Part shown: positions 6,573 to 11,258 of the stretch, piece by piece
Position numbering within the stretch: the first letter of the stretch is position 1
Layout: every line of letters starts with the position of its first letter
Source of the DNA: QHBQ01 sp038230695
GTDB lineage: Bacteria > Chloroflexota > Chloroflexia > QHBQ01
Assembly (NCBI GenBank): GCA_038230695.1
Contig: JBBRMT010000131.1
Span: 1 to 12,632, forward strand
DNA: 12,632 nt
Direction: 5' to 3'
Notes under the pieces: model-generated
Seen by the model: only the letters and a program-made list of their open reading frames with translations
Database searches by the model: none
Told to the model about the DNA's origin: nothing
Made by a program: the position numbers and the translations under genes

Positions 6573-6911
6573 TCAAAACACAGGAAACCCTTCTGTATCT
6601 GCTGCAATGCAGCCACTCGCCTTGCCTATGCCCTTGATAATGTTCAAGTCGGTCTCGCCAACTTCACCATAAACATGAATTGCTACAACGATCGCTAGCC
6701 CATCATCGTTGTCTATGATATTGATGTGAATAGTATGCGAAGCTATGCGACCGGTATAATCGTCGCTGAAGTTTGCTTCTGGGCAGACTTTCTGGATAAT
6801 GGTGACTACCTCATTAGGCGTTCCAATCTCTTCAGGGTGAAAATCGTCAGGTAGGTCTCTCATCGAGTTTATCCCTTCCGGTACACGCATCAGGAAAACA
6901 TCCCAGCTCAT
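6573..6911 (-). CDS. small orphan soluble protein (MSWDVFLM... type), function unknown
   Basis: A protein of 112 residues without signal peptide or membrane span. It starts MSWDVFLMRVPEG and has an acidic segment LPDDFHPEEIGTPNEVV at about residues 19-35, an ANFSDDYTGRI segment near 45-55, and a beta-strand-rich second half (HTIHINIIDNDDGLAIVVAIHVYGEV). The opening MSWD plus a DDF-P-E-IG segment recalls a family of small uncharacterised proteins I have seen alone or near polymorphic-toxin immunity genes; this is memory-based and weak. I start it at 6911, not at the longer in-frame ATG at 6983, because GAAGGAGG lies 8 bases upstream of 6911 and a promoter-like pair (6974-6946) lies between the two starts. 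It stands alone, convergent with the GH5 gene and flanked by repeats on both sides. No toxin partner is visible. Confidence 0.75.
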   Translation of the reverse strand: MSWDVFLMRVPEGINSMRDLPDDFHPEEIGTPNEVVTIIQKVCPEANFSDDYTGRIASHTIHINIIDNDDGLAIVVAIHVYGEVGETDLNIIKGIGKASGCIAADTEGFPVF

Positions 6912-6945
6912 CTGCTTGCCTCCTTCACCTGTTGAAGTCAGGCCT

Positions 6946-6974
6946 ATTGTAGGACAAATGTTCAATAAATGCAA
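6946..6974 (-). promoter_or_regulatory. candidate promoter for the 112-aa gene
   Basis: Reading the - strand, TTGCAT (6974-6969) and TACAAT (6951-6946) are separated by 17 bases. The -10 is strong and the -35 weak. Transcription would begin near 6939, giving a leader of about 28 bases that contains the GGAGG ribosome binding site. It also argues against the longer start at 6983. Confidence 0.45.
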
Positions 6975-6994
6975 GTGTTTCATAGCACAACAAA

Positions 6995-7018
6995 AGGGCG
7001 TACATTAAACGCCCCTAC
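6995..7018 (-). repeat. TAGGGGCG hairpin repeat, short copy
   Basis: On the - strand this reads GTAGGGGCGT...ACGCCCT; the arms GGGCGT and ACGCCC pair around a 7-base A/T-rich loop. It starts 6 bases beyond the stop of the PaaG-like gene and abuts a heptamer array, so the two repeat types are joined. It could act as the 3' hairpin of the crotonase operon. Confidence 0.55.
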
Positions 7019-7021
7019 TTC

Positions 7022-7050
7022 TTTCAACTTTCAAGTTTTAACTTTCCACT
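7022..7050 (-). repeat. heptamer array overlapping the 3' end of the PaaG-like gene
   Basis: The words ACT/AGT/ACT/ACT recur every 7 bases at 7027, 7034, 7041 and 7048. On the coding (-) strand the array encodes the last residues SGKLKLES and the TGA at 7026-7024. Most crotonases end near the preceding F-x-G, so KLKLES looks like an extension supplied by the repeat. Confidence 0.6.
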
Positions 7051-7821
7051 AAAATTGGCTTTGCGCTTCTCGATGAAGGCGGTTGCGCCCTCTTTGCCGT
7101 CCTCGCTGCGCCCGGCGATGGTCTGGCCGTAGACTTCGTAATCCAGCACCTCGTCGAGGGTGTTCTGCGTACCCATATTTAGCGCCCGCTTCATCAGGCC
7201 CAGCGCCAGGGTTGGACCTTGCGCCAGCCGCGCTGCCCACTCTGCGGTTGCTGCTGCCAGCTCGTCGTGCGCCACCACCTTGTTGACCAGGCCAAACTCC
7301 AACGCTTGCTGGGCGTTGACCTCATCGCCGAGCATACAAAGCTCCGCCGCTTTCGCATAGCCGATTAGCTGGGGCAGGAACCAACTGCTGCCACTATCCG
7401 GCACCAGACCGATGCGGACGAACGCTTGCAGGAAGCGGGCCTTATCGCTGGCGATACGCAGGTCGCAGGCCAATGCCAGGCTGAAACCCGCCCCCGCCGC
7501 CACGCCGTTGACCGCGCCCAGCACCGGCTTATTCAGCGCCCGTAGCTTGCGGATAATCGGGTTGTAGCGGTTGCGGATGCTAGCGGCGAAGTCGCGTTCC
7601 CCCTCCCCGGCGTGGCTCTTCAAGTCTTCACCAGCGGAGAAAGCTCGGCCCGTGCCGGTAATCACCAGGCAGCGGGCAGCCTCATCGCGCTCCACCTTCT
7701 TGAGCGCGTCCTGAATCTCGTCGGTCATCGCCTGATTGAAGGCGTTCAGCACATCGGGCCGATTAAGCGTCATTGTGGCGATGCCGTCTGCGACGGTGTA
7801 GATTATAGTTTCGTAAGCCAT
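7024..7821 (-). CDS. paaG: PaaG-like enoyl-CoA isomerase/hydratase (crotonase superfamily)
   Basis: Crotonase-fold enzyme of 265 residues. It most resembles PaaG, which in phenylacetate breakdown converts the ring 1,2-epoxide of phenylacetyl-CoA to the oxepin and also isomerises enoyl-CoA double bonds. Visible landmarks are the N-terminal TMTLNRPDVLNAFN (17-29), the oxyanion-hole strand GRAFSAGEDLK (58-68), NGVAAGAGFSLALACDLRIAS (105-125) and the diagnostic VRIGLVPDSGSSWFLPQLIG (135-154). Asp142 there corresponds to the catalytic Asp of PaaG, and the two Glu of true hydratases are absent. The end F-I-E-K-R-K-A-N-F is normal, and the last few residues come from a heptamer repeat. Start ATG 7821 is preceded by a GGGGGAT ribosome binding site that overlaps the end of the upstream hydratase gene, with only 8 bases between them, so the two are cotranscribed and probably coupled. 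PaaG identity is good but not proven; a general isomerase is the alternative. Confidence 0.85.
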   Translation of the reverse strand: MAYETIIYTVADGIATMTLNRPDVLNAFNQAMTDEIQDALKKVERDEAARCLVITGTGRAFSAGEDLKSHAGEGERDFAASIRNRYNPIIRKLRALNKPVLGAVNGVAAGAGFSLALACDLRIASDKARFLQAFVRIGLVPDSGSSWFLPQLIGYAKAAELCMLGDEVNAQQALEFGLVNKVVAHDELAAATAEWAARLAQGPTLALGLMKRALNMGTQNTLDEVLDYEVYGQTIAGRSEDGKEGATAFIEKRKANFSGKLKLES

Positions 7822-7829
7822 TTATCCCC

Positions 7830-8615
7830 CTATTTGCCAGTAAACTTAGCCTTGCGCTTCTCCAGAAATGCCTGCATCCCTTCGCGCTTGTCCTCGCTGG
7901 CGAAGAGCAGGTAGAAGTTCTTGCGCTCGAACTCCAGCCCACCTTCGATGGTGGTGTCGAAGCTACGTAGCACCGCCTCTTTCGCCAGCCGCACTGCAAG
8001 CGGGCTTTTGGTGGCAATCTCCAGCGCGATGCGCCGCGCCTCGTCCATTACCGCTTCGACCGGCACTACATGGTTGACGTAGCCGAGGGCCAGAGCCTCA
8101 CGGGCGGAGAGGGTACGCCCGGTCAGCACCATCTCCATTGCCACATACTTGCCCACCTTGCGGGTCAGCCGCTGGGTGCCGCCCGCACCGGGCATCACCC
8201 CGATGTTGATTTCCGGCTGGCCGAACTGCGCGGTTTCGCCCGCCACAATGATGTCGCAGTGCATCACCAGTTCGTTGCCGCCGCCGAGAGCGAAACCGTT
8301 AACTGCGGCGATGAGGGGTTTGCCCAATCGTCGGATGCGGTCCCACTTAGCGAACTGGTTGCGTTGCAGCATATCTATCACGGTTGCGTCGGCCATCTCG
8401 CCTATGTCCGCGCCCGCCGCGAAGGCCCGCGTCCCGCTGCCGGTGATGATAATGGCGCGGATCTCGTCGTCGGCATCCAACTTCACCAACGCGTCGGTCA
8501 GCTCGTCCATCAGCGCCATGTTCAGCGCGTTTAGCTTGTCGGGGCGGTTCAGCGTCACCGTCGCCACCGCTCCCTCACGGCTGACTAGGATGGTTTTGTA
8601 ATCTGCTTCGCTCAT
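7830..8615 (-). CDS. enoyl-CoA hydratase (PaaF/crotonase-like)
   Basis: Enoyl-CoA hydratase of 261 residues, adding water across the double bond of trans-2-enoyl-CoA in fatty acyl-CoA or phenylacetate-derived acyl-CoA breakdown. Motifs are VATVTLNRPDKLNALN (17-32), the oxyanion-hole segment AFAAGADIGEM (64-74), NGFALGGGNELVMHCDI (106-122) and FGQPEINIGVMPGAGGTQRL (131-150). Both catalytic glutamates of true hydratases are present: E115 in GGGNE and E135 in GQPE. The C-terminus ends F-L-E-K-R-K-A-K-F-T-G-K as expected, so the length is full. ATG 8615 follows AAGGGAAGAAG. The gene lies 8 bases upstream of the PaaG-like gene, and the pairing of hydratase with PaaG-type isomerase suggests PaaF, although no other diagnostic residue proves that. 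Upstream is a 265-base repeat-rich gap to the next crotonase gene. Confidence 0.9.
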   Translation of the reverse strand: MSEADYKTILVSREGAVATVTLNRPDKLNALNMALMDELTDALVKLDADDEIRAIIITGSGTRAFAAGADIGEMADATVIDMLQRNQFAKWDRIRRLGKPLIAAVNGFALGGGNELVMHCDIIVAGETAQFGQPEINIGVMPGAGGTQRLTRKVGKYVAMEMVLTGRTLSAREALALGYVNHVVPVEAVMDEARRIALEIATKSPLAVRLAKEAVLRSFDTTIEGGLEFERKNFYLLFASEDKREGMQAFLEKRKAKFTGK

Positions 8616-8637
8616 CTTCTTCCCTTATGTTGTGATT

Positions 8638-8670
8638 AAAGCCTCCAGCGGGGGTTTGGGGGAAAATCTT
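8638..8670 (-). repeat. C-rich element, inverted copy A
   Basis: Reverse complement of 8750-8782 apart from one substitution and two single-base indels. Together the two 33-base copies form long inverted repeats around about 80 bases, a miniature-transposon-like layout, though I see no clear target duplication. Confidence 0.65.
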
Positions 8671-8749
8671 GCCCAACCTTAATGCTAATCGTAGGCATAG
8701 TGGCGTTAGTGCTATGGCTAATAGCTGCGATAAACATATATACAGCTTC

Positions 8750-8782
8750 AAGATTTCTCCCCCAACCCCCGCTGGGGGCTTT
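8750..8782 (+). repeat. C-rich element, copy B
   Basis: Begins AAGATTTCTCCCCC and ends with CCCCC-GCT-GGGGG followed by CTTTTT. That hairpin with T-run looks like an intrinsic terminator on the + strand, yet the flanking genes are all on the - strand. It pairs with copy A in inverted orientation. Confidence 0.65.
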
Positions 8783-8828
8783 TTGCCTCAGCAGCTGGGG
8801 GCTGTTTGCCTTAAAGTGGCTTGCGCTA

Positions 8829-8861
8829 TCTTCCCCAACCCCCCGCTGGGGGCTTTTTGCC
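8829..8861 (+). repeat. C-rich element, copy C
   Basis: Direct repeat of copy B: ATCTTCCCCAACC, then CCCC-GCT-GGGG and CTTTTTGCC. It is followed at once by a heptamer array, so the two repeat types are again neighbours. Confidence 0.6.
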
Positions 8862-8892
8862 ATTCATCACTCATCACTCATCATTCATCACT
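8862..8892 (-). repeat. heptamer array (AYTCATC x4) ending the third crotonase gene
   Basis: Units at 8862, 8869, 8876 and 8883 read ATTCATC or ACTCATC, followed by a trailing ACT. On the - strand each unit brings TGA triplets; the one at 8883-8881 is the stop of the 285-aa crotonase, and its last residues S-D-E are encoded by the array. Confidence 0.8.
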
Positions 8893-9738
8893 TCCGGCAT
8901 CAATCCGCGCTTGGCGGATGGCGGCGTAGTTGACCTTGCGCTTCTGATGGAAGGCGGCCAGACCCTCGGCCACCTCCGCCGAGTCGGCATCAACACTGAG
9001 CCAGTCGCGGGCATGGCCTACGGTCATGTTCCAGCTTAGGTCGCGCCAGAAGTTGACCTGCTGCTTGGCATAGCGCAGAATGTTAGGCATCCGGTCGAGC
9101 AGCTTGGCAGTCATGATGCTCACCGCCGCATCGAGTTGCGCGGCAGGCACGACCTGATTGATCAGCCCCCATTCCAATGCCTTACTCGCCTCGACCTCTT
9201 CACACAACCAGAGCATCTCGCGGGCGCGGCGGTCGCCGATGATGATGGGCAGCCACTGGGTTGCGCCGCCCGAAGGCACGCTGCCCCGCGCCGTTCCCAC
9301 CTGACGAAAGATGGCATGGTCGGCGGCGATCGCCAGGTCGCAGGCCATCTGGAACTCGTTGCCCCCGCCCACCGCCATGCCGTTGACCCGCGCAATGGTT
9401 GGCTTGCCTATGTTTCGTAGGCGGTCGTGCGCGTCAATGAACGCGCCCATCCACTTCCAGTAGTCGTGGGGGCGGGCCAGGAACTGGGTCTGTTCGTCGA
9501 GGTCCGCGCCGGTGCAGAACGCCTTGTCGCCCGCGCCGGTCAGCACCACCACGCCCACCTCGTCATCCCAACTGGCATCAAGGAAAGCCCTCGCCATCTC
9601 GCTGAGGGTCTGGAAGTTGAAGCAGTTGTACACCTCGGGCCGGTTGATGGTCACGGTGGCCTGCCCCTCGGCCTTGGTGTAGATAATCCGCTCGAAGCCG
9701 AGTTGCTCCGGCGGCAGTCCGCGTGGATAATCGAGCAT
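8881..9738 (-). CDS. divergent crotonase-superfamily enzyme with one conserved Glu
   Basis: Crotonase-fold acyl-CoA enzyme of 285 residues, about 20 longer than its two neighbours, with an N-terminal extension MLDYPRGLPPEQLGFERI. Visible motifs are ATVTINRPEVYNCFN (27-41), LTGAGDKAFCTGADLDEQ (66-83), IARVNGMAVGGGNEFQMACDL (115-135) and FRQVGTARGSVPSGGATQWL (144-163). GAGDKAFCTGAD and the KPTIARVNG segment resemble MenB and BadI, ring-forming or ring-cleaving relatives. However, the Asp-Gly/Asp-Pro pair those enzymes have after GS-F/V is PSG here, and the second hydratase Glu is Gly148; only E128 remains. I therefore do not call it a standard hydratase. ATG 9738 follows GAAGAAGAGGAG, which is also the Glu-rich coding end of the EthD gene 6 bases upstream, so translation is probably coupled. 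A role on a ring-derived acyl-CoA is inferred from context. Confidence 0.85.
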   Translation of the reverse strand: MLDYPRGLPPEQLGFERIIYTKAEGQATVTINRPEVYNCFNFQTLSEMARAFLDASWDDEVGVVVLTGAGDKAFCTGADLDEQTQFLARPHDYWKWMGAFIDAHDRLRNIGKPTIARVNGMAVGGGNEFQMACDLAIAADHAIFRQVGTARGSVPSGGATQWLPIIIGDRRAREMLWLCEEVEASKALEWGLINQVVPAAQLDAAVSIMTAKLLDRMPNILRYAKQQVNFWRDLSWNMTVGHARDWLSVDADSAEVAEGLAAFHQKRKVNYAAIRQARIDAGSDE

Positions 9739-9744
9739 CTTGCT

Positions 9745-10050
9745 TTACTCCTCTTCTTCGGCGAACATCATGGTTACGTACTCGCGGGCGAAGCTCATCA
9801 GATCCTTGCCCGCGGCGCGGTTCTCCGGCGTAGCCATCGCTGCATCCATCGTCGCCTTGTCCTGCCAGTACATCTCGGCCATCAAGTAATACTCCGGCTT
9901 GTCGCCGCGCATCCCGCTGGTGAAGCGGGTCACTTCCATCTTTTGCAGACCCGGCACCGCCTGCATCAGCGGCGTGTGGACGTGGTGATAGTGCTGGTCG
10001 AACGCTGCTGCGTCTTCGGGGTGCTTGAAAAGAGCCACTAGCTTTACCAT
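9745..10050 (-). CDS. EthD-family small protein
   Basis: A protein of 101 residues with a ferredoxin-like (dimeric alpha/beta barrel) fold of the EthD family. It opens MVKLVALFKHPEDAAAFDQHYHHVHTPLM, the typical strand, acidic helix and His-rich stretch (H20, H22, H23, H25), then AVPGLQKMEVTRF at 31-43, and a second half EYYLMAEMYWQDKATMDAAM. Members of this family are often found in degradation operons; few have a known reaction, so its role here is open. The end is Glu-rich (AEEEE). I start at ATG 10050 rather than the longer frame because AAGGAG lies 9 bases upstream and the extra residues are repeat-derived. It is the first gene of the crotonase operon, with a promoter near 10182-10154. 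Confidence 0.87.
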   Translation of the reverse strand: MVKLVALFKHPEDAAAFDQHYHHVHTPLMQAVPGLQKMEVTRFTSGMRGDKPEYYLMAEMYWQDKATMDAAMATPENRAAGKDLMSFAREYVTMMFAEEEE

Positions 10051-10071
10051 TGCGGTTCGCTCCTTCTTGTG

Positions 10072-10092
10072 AGTTGCAAGTTGCAAGTTGCA
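10072..10092 (+). repeat. heptamer array (AGTTGCA x3) in the EthD leader
   Basis: Three perfect units at 10072, 10079 and 10086, then AGTATGG. It lies in the predicted 5' leader of the EthD transcript, just upstream of its ribosome binding site. Unlike the arrays at gene ends, these units contain no stop triplet on either strand. Confidence 0.8.
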
Positions 10093-10111
10093 AGTATGGA
10101 TTCGTTTTATC

Positions 10112-10143
10112 AGTAGGGGCGAACCGTTGTTCGCCCTGGCTGG
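10112..10143 (-). repeat. TAGGGGCG hairpin repeat, copy 2 (perfect stem)
   Basis: Matches 1701-1732 with two differences, one of which restores a perfect 8-bp stem: GGGCGAAC-CGTT-GTTCGCCC. It lies within the predicted 5' leader of the EthD operon, between the promoter and the heptamer array, so it would be transcribed as a hairpin. Confidence 0.75.
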
Positions 10144-10153
10144 TTGCTTCGCT

Positions 10154-10182
10154 AGTGTAGAACAAAGGCCGCCGATCGTCAA
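10154..10182 (-). promoter_or_regulatory. promoter for the EthD-crotonase operon
   Basis: On the - strand TTGACG (10182-10177) and TACACT (10159-10154) are 17 bases apart. Transcription would begin near 10147 and run through the hairpin repeat and heptamer array into EthD. Its -35 box is only 6 bases from that of the opposite promoter. Confidence 0.6.
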
Positions 10183-10192
10183 GTTAGCTTGA
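10179..10192. promoter_or_regulatory. small palindrome between two divergent -35 boxes
   Basis: TCAAG-TTAG-CTTGA overlaps both -35 hexamers. A protein bound here would affect both promoters. The arms are only 5 bases, so chance is possible. Confidence 0.35.
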
Positions 10193-10217
10193 ACGCGCCG
10201 CCTACATCGGCTATAAT
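10189..10217 (+). promoter_or_regulatory. sigma-70-type promoter for the 49-aa gene
   Basis: TTGAAC at 10189-10194 and TATAAT at 10212-10217 are separated by 17 bases. Transcription would start near 10224, about 32 bases before ATG 10256. The near-consensus match is strong support for the small gene downstream. Confidence 0.75.
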
Positions 10218-10255
10218 AGGGCAAACTGTTGTATATTCACACAAGGAGAGACGAT

Positions 10256-10405
10256 ATGGAGAAGGGACGCATAATGGCGTTTGTCGCGGGGTTGCTAGCC
10301 GGGCTGGTTGCTGCCGTGTTGCTGCTCAACGATACCGAGATGTACGAGGAAGATGGGGTGTTCGACGATGCCTCAGTGGGCGAGACTGAGGTTCGCCTCA
10401 GCTAA
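10256..10405 (+). CDS. 49-residue single-span membrane protein
   Basis: A short gene with good start signals: AAGGAG at 10243-10248, 7 bases before ATG, and a consensus-like promoter further upstream. The product starts MEKGRIMAFVAGLLAGLVAAVLLLND (written here in part: basic start, then a Gly/Ala/Leu-rich helix at about residues 7-24 with small-residue spacing). It ends in an acidic tail (EMYEEDGVFDDASVGETEV) and stops at TAA 10403-10405. The positively charged end would stay inside the cell. The glycine-spaced helix recalls YtxH-like small membrane proteins or helix-helix packing motifs, but I do not recognise a family. It faces the EthD operon divergently. A possible weak terminator is at 10434-10463. 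Its separate promoter suggests it is not a by-product of another gene. Confidence 0.7.
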   Translation: MEKGRIMAFVAGLLAGLVAAVLLLNDTEMYEEDGVFDDASVGETEVRLS

Positions 10406-10433
10406 CCCGCAGCAATTGCCATAACCCTTGCCC

Positions 10434-10463
10434 GCGCTGCCCACTTGGTGGCGCTGCTGTTTT
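10434..10463 (+). terminator. weak candidate terminator after the 49-aa gene
   Basis: A bulged stem GCC(C)AC-TTG-GTGGC, extended outward by a few imperfect pairs, is followed by TGTTTT. It is the only terminator-like structure before the next gene. The stem is imperfect, so confidence is low. Confidence 0.3.
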
Positions 10464-10528
10464 GCCCGAACCACCAACCTTTGGCGTATTTCATACTTTA
10501 GACTGAACCCCTTTTGTGCTGGTTATTG

Positions 10529-10534
10529 TATAAT
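10529..10534 (+). promoter_or_regulatory. candidate -10 box upstream of the 178-aa gene
   Basis: A perfect TATAAT lies about 100 bases before ATG 10635, in an A/T-rich stretch, without a good -35 at normal spacing. A TATGAT at 10592-10597 is a second candidate, also with a poor -35. The spacer 10406-10634 otherwise shows no gene. Confidence 0.3.
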
Positions 10535-10634
10535 GGGTTAGACAAATAGCTAATCAACTTATAAGCCTGAAACATTTAGCCAGGGCTATCGTATGATATA
10601 TTGATAAATTGGTGTAACGTGAAGGAGAGATACC

Positions 10635-11171
10635 ATGCTTAATGATGCTCCCGCCAAACCGCAACTGCTGAAATTGTTGCTCGTGGTCGTCCTATTCCTG
10701 GGCTTGCTCCTATATGTCATTCCCTCGGTGCTGCACGGCGACTTCCTGTGGTTTACCTCTGGCATTGATGGTACCCCCAGCAGCATAACAATCTACCGAT
10801 ATGGAGTGCCGAAAACCATCCATCCTGGTGACAATGGGTTCGACAAAATTGTGGCAGTGACGAAGAGCGAGTTGCCGAAGGTAAACGCGATGGGTGCGGG
10901 CGGGGTTGGCGCAGACACGATCACTGATGTACGGCAGAAACGCTTCGCCGTGGAGCTACACTACGATAAGCAGATCACCATCCATGTTAACTACAATCTA
11001 GGTAATCCCGACGACATTCTCATTCCCCTCGACGGCTGGGAAGCTAATGATCATACCTATTATCTGGCTTCCAAACAGAGCGGGCAGGAGGTGTTCGGCG
11101 CATGGCTACCAATTATGCCGCTGGACAGCTTCAATCTGATCAAATCTACGGTTACGAACCTGGGCTACTGA
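10635..11171 (+). CDS. hypothetical membrane-anchored protein, 178 residues
   Basis: A protein I do not recognise. An N-terminal transmembrane helix lies at about residues 11-30 (LLKLLLVVVLFLGLLLYVI), preceded by a short KPQ-containing cytoplasmic end. The remaining ~148 residues are predicted outside the membrane and look rich in beta-strands, with SSITIYRYGVPKTIHPGDNGF at 49-69, FAVELHYDKQITIHVNYNLG at 104-123 and LIPLDGWEANDHTYYLASK at 129-147. There is no lipobox cysteine and no signal-peptidase site I can point to, so it is probably anchored rather than released. ATG 10635 follows AAGGAG with a 7-base gap, in the same context as the 49-aa gene (AAGGAGAGA before both). It lies between the divergent promoter region and the thiolase and is followed by a perfect 16-bp inverted repeat. 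Confidence 0.8.
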   Translation: MLNDAPAKPQLLKLLLVVVLFLGLLLYVIPSVLHGDFLWFTSGIDGTPSSITIYRYGVPKTIHPGDNGFDKIVAVTKSELPKVNAMGAGGVGADTITDVRQKRFAVELHYDKQITIHVNYNLGNPDDILIPLDGWEANDHTYYLASKQSGQEVFGAWLPIMPLDSFNLIKSTVTNLGY

Positions 11172-11189
11172 AATCTTGCAGCAAACAGG

Positions 11190-11238
11190 AATAGCGGGTA
11201 AAATGTACGGGTAGAACCTGGGCATTTTACCCGCTATT
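11190..11238 (+). terminator. perfect 16-bp inverted repeat, terminator or leader hairpin
   Basis: Arms at 11190-11205 and 11223-11238 (AATAGCGGGTAAAATG and its complement) are perfectly complementary around a 17-base loop; TTATTT follows. It begins 19 bases after the stop of the 178-aa gene and ends 20 bases before ATG 11259, leaving little room for a separate thiolase promoter downstream. A terminator is the simplest reading. The loop repeats CGGGTA, which could instead pair with TACCCG of the 3' arm, so a switchable hairpin is possible. Confidence 0.75.
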
Positions 11239-11258
11239 TATTTGGAACGGAGTTCACC

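Larger units (their letters stand above)
8616..8880. other. repeat-filled gap inside the crotonase operon
   Basis: This 265-base gap contains no supported gene. It holds C-rich copies A (8638-8670, inverted), B (8750-8782) and C (8829-8861), a degenerate partial copy (8793-8810), and part of a heptamer array. A + strand frame from 8682 opens with a 23-residue hydrophobic stretch (MLIVGIVALVLWLIAAINIY) but has no ribosome binding site and then runs into the repeats. Confidence 0.6.

Noticed and set aside
6424..6672. 82-codon + strand frame in the spacer and opposite the 112-aa gene
   Set aside because: No ribosome binding site; half of it is antisense to a better supported gene, and the rest is repeat-derived.
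8862..8892. CRISPR array
   Set aside because: Units are 7 bases with no spacers, and no cas genes are present.
8682..8933. + strand frame opening with a 23-residue hydrophobic stretch, a possible small membrane protein
   Set aside because: No ribosome binding site, it starts inside the inverted C-rich elements, and after residue 25 it translates repeats and the antisense of a crotonase gene.
9427..10041. 204-codon + strand frame antisense to the third crotonase and EthD
   Set aside because: Antisense of two recognised protein families; His/Val/Leu-rich composition typical of shadow frames and no start signals.
9745..10224. Longer start for the EthD gene
   Set aside because: The extra 58 residues translate the promoter region, hairpin repeat and heptamer array; AAGGAG marks the start at 10050.
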